Assembly: GCA_965237635.1 (NCBI GenBank)
Contig: CBDEFX010000002.1
Location: 496,001 to 560,000 of the forward strand
Length of the DNA: 64,000 nt
From: CBDEFX01 sp965237635
Lineage (GTDB): Bacteria; Chloroflexota; Dehalococcoidia; Lucifugimonadales; CAUZJF01
Direction of reading: 5' to 3'
Part shown: piece by piece, positions 1 through 9,427 of the stretch
How the letters are laid out: each line of letters begins with the position of its first letter
How positions within the stretch are numbered: the stretch's first letter is position 1
The notes under the pieces: model-generated
Databases searched by the model: none
Seen by the model: the letters and a program-made list of their open reading frames with translations, nothing else
Told to the model about the DNA's origin: nothing
Made by a program: the position numbers and the translations under genes

Positions 1-1651
1 CGAGGAAGTGGACGAGCGCAGCGGACTCACCGCTGAAGAAGCGCACGAGTAACGGGAAGAAGCGCATGAACAGCAGCGCCACCGCGACGAGGAATAGCAC
101 GGGCGCGAGGACCTTGGTCTCGTCGACTCCTTCTTCGTCGAAGAGCCCGCTGGATATCAGACTCCCTTGTGACTGGAGCTCCCAAAAGACAAGCCCTCCC
201 AGTGCCAACAGGGCGATGTCCAGATAGTACCGGTGAAAGAAAGGAATAGTCGGCGGCCGCGACGATCGGAGCTTGTGGACCAGAAGCCCGCCTCTAGCCC
301 CAAACGCGCCGCGTACCACGAAGAACAACAGGTTTAGTAGTCCGATGCCCAGCGCAAGCAGAAAAGGGGCGGGCCCGATCTCGATGGGCAGCAGGTCACC
401 GTCGGTAATGTCGCTGAAATACGGCAGCTTGCCGGCAACGGCCACAGTCCCCATCGCCAGGAAAGGGGCCAGCGCCACGGCTACCGTGGTCATCAACATG
501 CCTTCCAGGGCATATAGACGTAGGAGCTGGAGCGTACCGACACCTCGTGTTTTCAGCAGTCCGGCGTCTCTCTCCCTGCTCTGCACCAGGCCGGAAACCA
601 TCATCGACAGGAAAAACAGGACGGTCACCATCAGAGCGGCAAGCAACACTAGTAGAGGCACCCTCGCGAAGAACCCCCTCCGCTCTAAATCGTCTAGGAG
701 GCCGAGCACGACTCCCGTGGATACCGAGGCCCCGGGCATGGTCTCGATTATCTCGTTCGTGAATCCCTCCAAACGGAAGCGGGTCTCGGTCATCGACCAG
801 TCTTTGAAGCCCTCCTTGTCCACAGTCATGAACCAGAGGGGTGAGACCAGGGTCCCCGAAAAGGTCCGGCTCACGGCGTCGATCATCGCCTCCTGGGCGA
901 CGAACACTATTACCGGCGACTCGTTCCCGCTCACGAGGACCCCGGGCGGGGGCGCCGGTCCCATGGGAGGGACCCCCAGAACATCCGGGTTGATAAATAC
1001 GGCCGCGTCGTTCCAGTACTCATCCGTGAGGTCTGCCGGCTCGAAGACTCCAACGATCCGCGCCGTCATTCTTGCGGCCCCGACGTCAGGCGTGAGGACT
1101 ACCACGTCGCCTACCTGCAGGCCGAAATTTTGTACCGTCGCTGTCGGGATAACCGCCTCCAGCGTCGGCCCCTCCGGGCCATCCACGACGTCGCTGACGG
1201 CCATACGTCCCTGCAGGAACCTGGAATGGGCCCCGAGATTCGAGAGGTGGTTCAGGTAGCCACGCGAGACCAGCTGTCCGGTTTCCCAGCGGTCCGGCAC
1301 AGGCCGGTCTGGCAGACCGACGAGACCCGTATCCGCCTTGATGTATTTCTCCTGACCCAGGTAGATCGGTGCAATGTGGCGCTCCACAGCGTCGGCGATC
1401 AGACCCTCCGCGTCCTCGATCGAGCTCTCGGTCAATGCAATGTTGGAAGAGAAGACATCTACGCTTAGGAAGCGACTGGCCAACCGGTCGATGGAGGCGT
1501 TGAACGCAAGCTGCTCCAGCGAGCGGGGGTAGACGGTGGCGCCCGCTGCCAGCGTGGCGGCGACAATCATACCGATGAACACGCTCAGAAGAAGCGCCCG
1601 ATCCTCGATGAGGCGCTTTATAGCCAGCTTTGGTATCGACAGTTGTTGCAT
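1..1651 (-). CDS. FtsX-like ABC transporter permease (partial)
   Basis: An uninterrupted frame reads leftward from an ATG at 1651 to the window edge (550 codons, no stop). The N-terminus has a membrane helix (about residues 20-42), then a long soluble part typical of the MacB/FtsX extracytoplasmic domain. It then enters a hydrophobic block of several helices; the segment around VQSRERDAGLLKTRGVG is the FtsX-domain coupling-loop region, where such permeases carry R-x-R-x-(E/D)-x-G-x-L-(K/R)-x-x-G. FtsX permeases work with a separate ATPase on lipoproteins, peptides or lipids; no ATPase is in view and it may lie beyond the edge. It sits 113 bp downstream of two kelch lipoprotein genes on the same strand, so a shared envelope role is possible (inference). 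Confidence 0.82.
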   Translation of the reverse strand, partial: MQQLSIPKLAIKRLIEDRALLLSVFIGMIVAATLAAGATVYPRSLEQLAFNASIDRLASRFLSVDVFSSNIALTESSIEDAEGLIADAVERHIAPIYLGQEKYIKADTGLVGLPDRPVPDRWETGQLVSRGYLNHLSNLGAHSRFLQGRMAVSDVVDGPEGPTLEAVIPTATVQNFGLQVGDVVVLTPDVGAARMTARIVGVFEPADLTDEYWNDAAVFINPDVLGVPPMGPAPPPGVLVSGNESPVIVFVAQEAMIDAVSRTFSGTLVSPLWFMTVDKEGFKDWSMTETRFRLEGFTNEIIETMPGASVSTGVVLGLLDDLERRGFFARVPLLVLLAALMVTVLFFLSMMVSGLVQSRERDAGLLKTRGVGTLQLLRLYALEGMLMTTVAVALAPFLAMGTVAVAGKLPYFSDITDGDLLPIEIGPAPFLLALGIGLLNLLFFVVRGAFGARGGLLVHKLRSSRPPTIPFFHRYYLDIALLALGGLVFWELQSQGSLISSGLFDEEGVDETKVLAPVLFLVAVALLFMRFFPLLVRFFSGESAALVHFL

Positions 1652-1764
1652 TGGCGGGTTGATTCACTGATCGTGGGTCAAAGTCTTCAGGGGGGCGGGC
1701 GATACGCGGGCGGGTTGTTGGGGGTAGCGGGCCCGACCACGGCGCACCCTTCACATTACCATAA

Positions 1765-3110
1765 CTACCGTGCTGCGTCTGTGGACGCGCTCCAGGTGTC
1801 GGTTGCCGGGTCGTAGACCTCCGCCGACGTGCTGGGGTAGGCTGACCGCTGGTGCCGCTCGCCCCGCCCGCGACAAGCACCCGGCCGTCCTTGAGCAGGG
1901 TTGCCGTGTGCGTCCTGCGGTGCTCTATCATCCGGGCGGCCCTTGACCAGCTCCCCGTCGAGGGATCATATGTCTCCGTTGCCTTGTTGCCCCCTCCGAC
2001 GACGAGCACTCTCCCGTCCGAGAGTACTGTCATCGTGTGGCCCATCCGCTTCGTAGTCATTTCACCAGCGCCTGACCAGGTGCCGGATGAAGGATCGTAT
2101 ATCTCCGCTGATGCGACGAGTCCAAAGCGATCATTTCCGTAGCCACCGGTCACAAGCACACGCCCGTCCGCGAGGACCGTCGCGGTAGACGCGGCCCGAG
2201 GTGTGTTCATCCTGCTGGTCGGAGACGAGGAGTCCGTGAGTGGGTCCCAAAGCTCTGCTGAATCCATCGGCCCGCTGTTGTCCCACCCGCCCATAAACAA
2301 CACCTTTCCGTCTGTAACGACGGCATTCGCCTCCCACAGACGTGTCTCGGAATTCCGTGAGGTGGCTTCCCCAACAGAGGCCCACGTGCCGGAAGCTGGG
2401 TCGTAAAGAGCAGCCGAAGCCCCGAGCCCCCCTGTTGCCAACACCTTGCCGTTCTCCAACATCTCCAGCAAGTGAAGACTCGTCTCCTCGGGCATGTCGC
2501 CGACGAGCGACCATGTCTCGGTGGAAGGGTCGTATAACTCTGCGGAGGAGATAGAGCCCAACCAGATGAGCCGCGCATCGGCGCCACCAACCTCCCACTC
2601 ATCGTCCAATCCGCCGGAGACCAACACGCTCCCGCTCCCGAACAGGACTGCTGCGTGATTGACGTGCGGCTCGAACATCGGGCCTGTCGGCGACCAGCGG
2701 CCGGTCGAAGGGTCGTATATCTCTGCCGAAACTACACCGGCAAAACCAAATATATGGAATACACCAGTCCCACCTCCGGTGACCAGCACCCGGTCGTCTT
2801 CGAGAAGTGTTGCGGTGTGACCATAGAGGATGGGCTGCGTCATATCCCCTTCGGTCCTGGGCATGGGAGTGCGTGTAGGCCGCGGCGTCGGCATTACGAA
2901 ATCCGCCGCTGGCGCATGGGCCGGAGCTACCGCGGCCGCCGGTGCGACGGTGGCGGTCGGTGTGACAACGGGAGCCTGTGCGACGAGGTCAGGCGGAGCG
3001 ACCGTGGCCATAGGCGGATGGTTCGCCGCGGACCCGCAAGCGACACTCACGGCCAACCCAAGGGCGGTCAATACGCCGAGCATGATATGGCTTTGGTTGC
3101 GAAAACTCAT
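1765..3110 (-). pseudogene. Kelch-repeat lipoprotein, frameshifted near the C-terminus
   Basis: Starts at ATG 3110 after a good GGAGGT site and overlaps the stop of the preceding kelch gene as ATGA. Residues 1-25 form a lipoprotein signal peptide ending SVAC-G, followed by an Ala/Pro/Thr/Val linker and at least six kelch motifs, each with a D-G-R-V-L-V-x-G-G strand and an S-A-E-x-Y-D-P turn. After the last repeat the frame slips near 1832. Restoring one base gives the usual family ending (STSAEVYDP... then a stop at 1765-1767), whereas the uncorrected frame runs far into the next gene as nonsense. The loss may be a recent mutation or a sequencing error. Such proteins are expected to form a surface beta-propeller; the ligand is unknown. 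Confidence 0.75.
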
Positions 3111-4067
3111 CGGGCCACCTCCGTAGATGGGGTCCATGTATCCGCCACTGGGTCGTAGACCTCCGCCGATGTCGAGGGGAACGGCTGGCGACCACTACCG
3201 CTCGCGCCGCCCGCAACCAGCACCCGGCCGTCGTCAAACAGTGTGGCCGTGTGCCTTTCGCGGGGTTCGATCGTATTGGCGGCCTCTGACCAGTCGTTTG
3301 TCGAAGGGTCATATATCTCTGTGGTCCGGTTTAAGGAGCCGCCAACGACGAGCACTCTCCGATCCGATAGTGCTGTTATCGTGTGCCCGACGCGGCCAGT
3401 TGCCATTTCCTCTGCTCCTGACCAGGTCAGGGACGACGGATCATATATCTCCGCTGAGGCGAGAGTTAGCCGCTCGTTGCCGTCGAACCGGTAGCCACCG
3501 GTGACAAGCACCCGGCCGTCGGCCAGGTCTATTGAGCTAGCTTGATACCGATCTCCACGGATGCTGTTGGTTGGAGACACCGATCCCGTGAGCGGGTCGT
3601 AAAGTCCCACTGAGTCTAACTGCCTATTCCCGGACCTGCTCCACCCGCCTATGTACAGCACCTTTCCGTTCCCGACGAGCGCAGTAGTGTGCCACCCACG
3701 TTCCTGATACTTTCCCTCCGCGGTCGGAGCGGCAGCGGAGGCCCATGTCCCAGAAGATGGGTCGTACAGCGCTGCCGAGGGCCCGAGTCCGCCTATCGCG
3801 AGAACTTTGCCGTCCTCTTGTATATCCAACAAGATGGCCGGTCTGTTGTACCGCCAAGCGATAAGGCGGACCGTCTCCTGCGGCAAGTTACCGACGAAAG
3901 ACCAAGTCTCGGTAGAAGGATCGTACACCTCTGCTGAGCCTATAGAACCCACCCAGTCGACGTACGCATCGGCCGGATGAGTCGTGAACTCCTCGGTCAA
4001 TCCGCCGGAGACCAAGACTCTGCCGTCGTCGAGCAGGATTGCACCGTGATGTCTGCGTGCGTCGAAC
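3107..4067 (-). pseudogene. Kelch-repeat protein truncated at its 5' end by IS3
   Basis: C-terminal two thirds of a kelch protein. Coding sequence begins exactly at the IS3 end at 4068, at the FDARRHHGAxL motif. The full-length paralogue at 48798-50243 has the same motif about 160 residues in, preceded by signal peptide, linker and first repeat. None of that missing 5' part is found on the other side of the IS (5391-5580), so insertion was accompanied by deletion or rearrangement. The surviving repeats are intact and the stop overlaps the ATG of the next kelch gene, showing the two were an operon. Without signal peptide or promoter it is probably not functional. Confidence 0.8.
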
Positions 4068-4156
4068 TGAGGTGGTACCCAAAAACTAGACAACTGGCTA
4101 AGAGAGAGTCCAGCTCCTAAAATAACCGGCAACTAACCGACGTGGAGGAGCAGGAC

Positions 4157-4441
4157 ATGAAGCAGACGAGGAATAAGCACAGTCCGGCGTTCAAGGCCAA
4201 GGTGGCCTTGGCCGCCCTTGCGGGGGAAGAGACCATCGCCCAGCTGGCCAGCCGATTTGAGGTTCATCCCAGTCAGATTCACGCCTGGAAAAGGGCCCTG
4301 GCGGAAGGAGCCCCGGAGCTATTTGCCACCAATCAGAAATCCCAGGAGAAAGCCAAGGAAGCTCAGATTAACCACCTCTACCGGCACATCGGCCAGCTGA
4401 AGGTGGAACGCGATTTTTTGTCGGAAAGGTCCGGTCTATGA
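4157..4441 (+). CDS. IS3 transposase OrfA (HTH)
   Basis: Small DNA-binding protein of the IS3 type with the classic HTH core SPAFKAKVALAAL...ASRFEVHPSQIHAWK, then a C-terminal leucine-zipper-like helix. ATG at 4157 is chosen because a GGAGGAG site lies seven bases before it; a GTG at 4142 is also in frame. Its TGA overlaps the ATG of orfB (ATGA at 4438-4441). In this family OrfA is normally fused to OrfB by -1 translational frameshifting to give the active transposase. Confidence 0.88.
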   Translation: MKQTRNKHSPAFKAKVALAALAGEETIAQLASRFEVHPSQIHAWKRALAEGAPELFATNQKSQEKAKEAQINHLYRHIGQLKVERDFLSERSGL

Positions 4442-5373
4442 GTCGCAGCATACGGCGAGCCATGATAGACCGAGACCACCAGCAGCTGTCTTTGGTGCGT
4501 CAATGTATCCTGCTGGACGTCAGCCGGGCCTCGGTGTACTACCGGTCGGTACCGACCAGGGCAGAAGACCTGGAGTTGATGGCCCTGATGGACCGTCAGT
4601 ATTTGAAGACCCCCTTCTACGGCTCCAGGAAGATGAAGGCCTGGCTGCTGCAACAGGGCTATCTGGTGAGCCGAAAAAGGGTTCGAAGGCTGATGCGGTT
4701 GATGGGTCTGGAAGCCATCTACCGGCGTCCCAACACCAGCAAACCAGCGCCGGGACACCGGATCTTTCCCTATCTGCTGAAGGGAGTGGAGGTTAATCGG
4801 GTCGACCAGGTCTGGGCCGCGGACATCACCTACATCCCCATGCCGAAGGGCTTCCTGTACCTGGTGGCCATCATGGACTGGCACAGCCGGCACGTGCTGG
4901 CCTGGAAGCTCTCCAACACCATGGACACCAGCTTCTGCGTGGCGGCGTTGGAGGAAGCCCTGGGTAAGGGACGACCGGAGATATTCAACACCGACCAGGG
5001 GAGTCAGTTCACCAGTGAGGCCTTTACCCAGACGTTGCAGGAGCAGAGGGTCCAGGTCAGCATGGATGGTAAGGGTAGGTACCTGGACAACATCTTCGTG
5101 GAGCGGCTGTGGCGGAGCATCAAGTACGAGGAGGTGTATCTGAAAGCTTACCAGACCGTCGCCGAGGCCCGAACTGGGATCAATGCCTACCTGGAGTTCT
5201 ACAACCGGCAGAGGCCTCACCAGGCTTTGGGCTACCGGACCCCAGCAGAGGTGTACCAACATGGCCAGGAAGAAAGGGGAGCAGCAGCTGAAGAAGCAGG
5301 GCTGCCATCGGGCTTGGTGAAACCTAGCGCAGGGGTGGGAGACTCTCTTAATTTAGCCCTCGTGCTGTCTTAA
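4438..5373 (+). CDS. IS3 transposase OrfB (DDE integrase)
   Basis: 311-aa retroviral-integrase-type catalytic subunit. It begins with an HTH_21-like region (YYGSRK-type, here FYGSRKMKAWLL). The rve domain follows with acidic residues at WAADITYI (D), FNTDQGSQF (D) and VERLWRSIKYEEVY (E). All three catalytic residues are present and the gene is full length, so the copy looks active. Identical in protein sequence to the orfB at 41640-42575. Confidence 0.92.
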   Translation: MSRSIRRAMIDRDHQQLSLVRQCILLDVSRASVYYRSVPTRAEDLELMALMDRQYLKTPFYGSRKMKAWLLQQGYLVSRKRVRRLMRLMGLEAIYRRPNTSKPAPGHRIFPYLLKGVEVNRVDQVWAADITYIPMPKGFLYLVAIMDWHSRHVLAWKLSNTMDTSFCVAALEEALGKGRPEIFNTDQGSQFTSEAFTQTLQEQRVQVSMDGKGRYLDNIFVERLWRSIKYEEVYLKAYQTVAEARTGINAYLEFYNRQRPHQALGYRTPAEVYQHGQEERGAAAEEAGLPSGLVKPSAGVGDSLNLALVLS

Positions 5374-5580
5374 TAATGGGGTCCACCTTAGTGGATGGCC
5401 TGATTCGAGAGTCGGCGCTGGGACCGGAAGAAGATTGGCGTGCGACGCGAAATTTGCAGCTTCCTGCGCTGATGTCACGCTCTGGAGTGCATTATAAGCA
5501 GATATATGCGGAAAGTCAAATCCGTGGCCGTAGACGGGGCGATCGCTTGGCCTGTCGGCCACGTGTGGGTCTTGCCGGCT

Positions 5581-7071
5581 CTAGTGAGCGACCGCTGCGG
5601 CCATGGCCCAGGTGTCTGTCGAGGGGTCGTAAATCTCGGCCGGGTTGCTGGGGAGCGGCTTGCCGTTACTGCCGGTCGTACCACCCGCGACTAGCACCCT
5701 TCCGTCTTTAAGCAGCGTTGCCGTTTGTGCCCTGCGAGGTTCCGACATGCTCGCCGCTCTTGACCATCTGCGCCTAGCCGGGTCGTAAATCTCCGTAATC
5801 TTGTTGGAGGAGCCTCCCGCGATGAACACCCTGCCGTCCTTTAGCAAAGTCGCTGTGTGCAGCTCGCGGGGCAACATCATCTCCCCGGCTGAGGACCAGG
5901 TGCCGGACCACGGATCATATATCTCCGCCGTGGCCAGGGGTGCCCCGTTCCCTTCCCCGGACCCTCCGGTCACCAGTATCCGACCGTCCCCCATGACTGT
6001 GGCTGTGGGCTTCCGCCTTTTCTCCATCATGCTGTCTGTCGGCGACCACGAGCCTGCCAATGGATCGTAGACCTCCGCGAGATCGAGCGCCTCATGAGGC
6101 CCGCCCCCCACAACGAGATCACCGCCACCTATGACCAGGGCAGTGCCGTTCTCGAGGCCGACGGCCGTGTGGAAGTCACGTTCTATCTGAGAGTCGCCGC
6201 CGGACTCCCACGTGCGAGCGGTAGGATCGTAAAGCTGTGCAGAGGTCCCGGCCCCGCCAATCGCAAGCACTGTACCGTTCTGAAGCTGTGTCAAAGTGTG
6301 GCGGCCCTTCGCTTCCAACATCTCCACGGCGCTCGACCACGTCTCGGTAGATGGGTCGAAAATCTCAGCCGAGGCGAGTGAAAACACATACTCGAGGTCC
6401 GCACAACAAGCGTCTCGTCTGGACCGGTGCGTCAACCCTCCGGAGACGAGTACCCGGCCGTCCTCAAGCAGGATTGCACCGTGGAATCTGTGAGGGGCTC
6501 CCATCGGACCCGTCGTCGACCAATGGCCGGTGGATGGGTCGTAAATCTCCGAGGAGACCAAGCCAGAAGCAGGCGGCCCGTAGGTCAGTACGGTCTGACC
6601 CCCAGTAACCAGCACTCTTCCGTCATTGAGCAGTGTTGCGGTATGGTGATACCGAACGGGCTGCGCCATCTGTCCGTCTGGCCCGAGCGCTACGTTTACC
6701 CATACGGCGACGGAGATAACTCCGACGAGGGCAAGAACCGCGACACCTGTCGATCCTAAGCTCCTGTAGGTCGCGCTTCCTCCCATCTTCAGCATGCTGA
6801 ACCCAAGCCTAGCCGCCTGCCTCTCGGTGCCTCCGGAGGAGAGCCGCCAGGCAACGTCCGTAGGTATACTGAGGACAAGCCTGCCGAAAATCTGACGCGC
6901 CGTTTCGACCGGCCTGGTCCCAGACTGCCGCGCGTGCCGTTCTTCCTCCCACAGGTCGGAGTCAACTTCGGCCCGCGTGGTATCGCGCTCGGTGGACGGC
7001 ACCCCCAGAGTGTAGAAGTGGACCCACCACCGAGCTACCGCGGTGGCAAATACTAGCGACAAGGTATTCAC
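5581..7071 (-). CDS. Membrane-anchored kelch-repeat protein
   Basis: 496 aa. Residues 1-85 are not kelch: a basic and acidic helical segment (VDSDLWEEERHARQSG) resembling the short cytoplasmic domain often encoded next to PadR regulators. A hydrophobic helix around residues 108-130 then leads to about six kelch repeats (DGRVLVTGG strands, EIYDPSTG turns), presumably outside the membrane. Start is a GTG overlapping the TAG of the PadR gene (TAGTG), so the two are translationally coupled. The other kelch genes here are lipoproteins; this one is anchored by a helix instead. It may act as a sensor or surface protein under PadR control (inference). Confidence 0.82.
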   Translation of the reverse strand: MNTLSLVFATAVARWWVHFYTLGVPSTERDTTRAEVDSDLWEEERHARQSGTRPVETARQIFGRLVLSIPTDVAWRLSSGGTERQAARLGFSMLKMGGSATYRSLGSTGVAVLALVGVISVAVWVNVALGPDGQMAQPVRYHHTATLLNDGRVLVTGGQTVLTYGPPASGLVSSEIYDPSTGHWSTTGPMGAPHRFHGAILLEDGRVLVSGGLTHRSRRDACCADLEYVFSLASAEIFDPSTETWSSAVEMLEAKGRHTLTQLQNGTVLAIGGAGTSAQLYDPTARTWESGGDSQIERDFHTAVGLENGTALVIGGGDLVVGGGPHEALDLAEVYDPLAGSWSPTDSMMEKRRKPTATVMGDGRILVTGGSGEGNGAPLATAEIYDPWSGTWSSAGEMMLPRELHTATLLKDGRVFIAGGSSNKITEIYDPARRRWSRAASMSEPRRAQTATLLKDGRVLVAGGTTGSNGKPLPSNPAEIYDPSTDTWAMAAAVAH

Positions 7072-7427
7072 TAAGGCGCTAGTCCTTCCTCAGCTAATAT
7101 CCCTGGTTGTGGTTCGACTCTAACCGCGTTCGCCAGTGCCCGCTCCCCGGTCGCCGTCACCTGATACAGCCGCCGCAGAGGCCGGTGGGCGTCGGCGGCG
7201 ACCCGAGGGTCCTCCCAGCTACTGACCAAGAGCCCAGCTCCCTCCATTCTGTTCAGAGCCCTGTACAAGGTCCCATACGCCGTCAGACGACGCCTGGCTT
7301 GACTATCCGCCATCTCTTTGGCGATCTGGAAGCCATAAAACTCCGACGCGCCACGGATTTGCATGGCGACGCCCGCCTCCAGAATCGATGTCTCGATTTG
7401 CAGTAACTTGCCTGGTTTTCTTCTCAT
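7071..7427 (-). CDS. PadR-family transcriptional regulator
   Basis: 118 aa winged-helix protein: GASEFYGFQIAKEM followed by TAYGTLYRALNRMEGAGLLVSSWED is the PadR DNA-binding core, with ARRRLTAYGTLYR as the recognition region and YQVTATGERAL as the wing. PadR proteins repress neighbouring genes and respond to small molecules or to membrane partners. Here it is coupled to the downstream kelch protein, which carries the kind of N-terminal helical domain that accompanies PadR genes, so it probably regulates that gene and itself. Confidence 0.9.
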   Translation of the reverse strand: MRRKPGKLLQIETSILEAGVAMQIRGASEFYGFQIAKEMADSQARRRLTAYGTLYRALNRMEGAGLLVSSWEDPRVAADAHRPLRRLYQVTATGERALANAVRVEPQPGILAEEGLAP

Positions 7428-7761
7428 GGTCTCATTAATATATGCAGATAGCTGCTCAATGTCAATGGTCTAAGTACAATCACTCTGATGGATGAATAAG
7501 AGTAGCGGCCCCGCCCCAGATTCCTCGAAAACATCCTGTTTACTCACGGCGACCACCCACCATGGCCGCTATTTTCAGAGCAATCTGCCATGCCGGTTGC
7601 CACCGGCACTATGGAAGACGAAAATGGGCGGTCGGCCGGATGGAGACGCCCCAGCGGAGCGTCTCTACGGCCCGATAGATCGCCGCTATTTTCGTGGGAA
7701 TGACATGGGTCGTATTCAGGCGCCGTTCGCCCAGCGCAAGCAGACCAGGCGACCAGAAGTG
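7428..7761. repeat. Non-coding segment made of two dispersed repeats
   Basis: No gene. Bases 7511-7590 match, in inverted orientation, 50285-50365. In that other copy a palindromic CCGATG/CATCGG hairpin has been inserted inside the repeat. Bases 7639-7690 (gagacgccccagcgg... hairpin) match the reverse complement of 55630-55680. An AT-rich stretch at 7430-7480 is the likely promoter region of the PadR gene. Confidence 0.7.
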
Positions 7762-9162
7762 TTAGCCGGGGAAACTGAGCTCGGATGGGTGCTCGACCAG
7801 CCTCGCGACTTCGGCCTTGATGTGGCGCTGCATGACGGCTACGAAGCTGGCGGTCGTCGGGCCGTTGACCCTAGTCTCGAAGCCATGGGACCCGAAGCCG
7901 AGCTGGATCGTCTCCTTCACTCGCCTGTTTGGCTCGTCAAAGTAGTGCACCGTGGTCCCCTTGAGAGCGCTCGCGATATCCTCGCCCTTCTCACGGTATA
8001 TGTTGGTGTTGGCGAGCACTGCAAGTGGGCGGTCGCCTGCCAGCTCAACGTGTTTGCGTACAACGTCTATATCACCGAGAAGGACGTTTTCCCTCAGCTC
8101 GGGCCCCCATACGGTGACCTTGTAGGTCTGCCCGGGGGTTGTCCACTCCCGTAGTTCTTGCCTAACCGTCGCGAACTCGTACCATTTGCGAAGCTCTGGG
8201 ATGTGGTCCTCGGGCAGCGAGCTCTCGTGCTGGTACTTTGAAACATCCCCTTCCGCGCGGAGGTCATTGAACGCCACGAGCCAGTTCGCATAGCCGCGCA
8301 TGGCCCGCGAACACCTCATCACGTCGTGCAGTCTTTCCGGTCGGCTGTAGGTATTGCGTCTTGGCCAGTTGGCGCCGTCGACGATCACAAGATGCGGCAT
8401 CCGCTCGCTCATGTCCCGGACGACCTCTCTCGAAAAGGGCCTAGGCACGGTAAGCCTCATGGATGCGCCTGAGTTCACACGCGCGTATCGGATGGCGAGT
8501 CCGTCGTCAAGGTGCTCTTCGATGGGCTCGATCACCCACTGCCGACCGTAGCGCTCGTTTCCAACAACAAAGATAGGCCTGCTCGTGTGGTCTCTAAACT
8601 CCTTGAGCATCTGAAGAAACAGCGCGGCTTCGTAGGCAGCCCGCTTGACTTCGAGTAGGTCCTGTTCGCTTGGAACGTACTGCTGCTCTTCGGGCGGAGG
8701 CAGATCTTCGAGCTCGCTGAAAAGCCGGGGCAGGTCGTCGGGCTCCGGCACCGGGTCAATCAATGTCCAGCGTGGGAACGTCGACGGATGAATAAACGAG
8801 CTATTGCTTGAGGTCACGAAGCGCTTGAACTCCAGCTCCCGTTGTATCTCGTTGTCGATCTTGAACCGCCCGTTCCGTGTCTCCTCTCTGTACCGGTCCA
8901 GCTCTCCCAACAAGGACTCGAAGTCGCCTTTTTGCGATAGGAAGCCGATCAGCTTGGGGGTCAATATCACGCCATCCAGGTTCGTCCACGCATTGGCCCT
9001 GATCATCCACTCGTGCAGAATCGTGAAGCGACGCATGACTTCATCTTTCGAGTGGTTCTCAAGAAAAGGCCCAATCTGTTCCACATCCAGCTTCAGGCCG
9101 ATGCGATTAATACCAGTCACTATGTCGGCCATGGCCGATTCACTCTTTCCGACCGACCCCAC
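7762..9162 (-). CDS. Hypothetical protein, 466 aa
   Basis: Family not recognised. The start is the GTG at 9162, seven bases after a perfect AGGAGG; an in-frame ATG lies at 9132. No signal peptide or membrane helix is evident, so it is probably cytosolic. The N-terminal 110 residues are helical and charged (FTILHEWMIRANAWTN). The middle has alternating beta-strand-like segments (RPIFVVGNERYGRQWVIEP, PHLVIVDGAN, GYANWLVAFND) suggesting an alpha/beta nucleotide- or phosphoribosyl-type fold, but no Walker or PRPP motif is convincing. It stands alone between non-coding stretches. Confidence 0.75.
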   Translation of the reverse strand: MGSVGKSESAMADIVTGINRIGLKLDVEQIGPFLENHSKDEVMRRFTILHEWMIRANAWTNLDGVILTPKLIGFLSQKGDFESLLGELDRYREETRNGRFKIDNEIQRELEFKRFVTSSNSSFIHPSTFPRWTLIDPVPEPDDLPRLFSELEDLPPPEEQQYVPSEQDLLEVKRAAYEAALFLQMLKEFRDHTSRPIFVVGNERYGRQWVIEPIEEHLDDGLAIRYARVNSGASMRLTVPRPFSREVVRDMSERMPHLVIVDGANWPRRNTYSRPERLHDVMRCSRAMRGYANWLVAFNDLRAEGDVSKYQHESSLPEDHIPELRKWYEFATVRQELREWTTPGQTYKVTVWGPELRENVLLGDIDVVRKHVELAGDRPLAVLANTNIYREKGEDIASALKGTTVHYFDEPNRRVKETIQLGFGSHGFETRVNGPTTASFVAVMQRHIKAEVARLVEHPSELSFPG

Positions 9163-9427
9163 GATTGTGTACCTCCTTTCTTGTCAAGGAAGAGGGAGGG
9201 TGGGTTAGAAACCCGCCCCTACGTCAGACTCCCTTTGCGGTCTTCAACGAACCCAGGCGAGCGATAGTGCTTTTGGCCAATGGATAATTAATCAATCGTG
9301 CCCGCCGCCACGCAAGTATAGCGCAAGGAAATGCTCAGTTGGGGCGAGCCTTAACAATTGGAACTTGGTACCCGCGCGGGTGTAGACTTGAGTTGAGACG
9401 TATACCCCGCTGCCCGATGAGGAGCAA

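Larger units (their letters stand above)
4068..5390 (+). mobile_element. IS3-family insertion sequence, copy 1
   Basis: 1323-bp element with imperfect terminal inverted repeats (left tgaggtggtaccc, right read inward taaggtggacccc) carrying overlapping orfA and orfB. The copy at 41270-42592 has the same length and essentially the same sequence; the only difference I noticed is one base late in orfB. Bases flanking the two ends do not match, so no target duplication remains here. Confidence 0.9.

Noticed and set aside
1086..1764. Extension of the kelch protein by over 200 residues
   Set aside because: The reading is out of frame: after a one-base slip near 1832 it overlaps the permease gene and yields Arg/Gly/Pro-rich nonsense.
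4378..5262. Long open frame antisense to IS3 orfB (and its twin at 41580-42464)
   Set aside because: Exact shadow of the DDE transposase in GC-rich DNA; no ribosome site, and the protein has no natural composition.
5391..5580. Small coding gene between IS3 copy 1 and the kelch gene
   Set aside because: Short frames exist on both strands but none has a ribosome site or protein-like composition.
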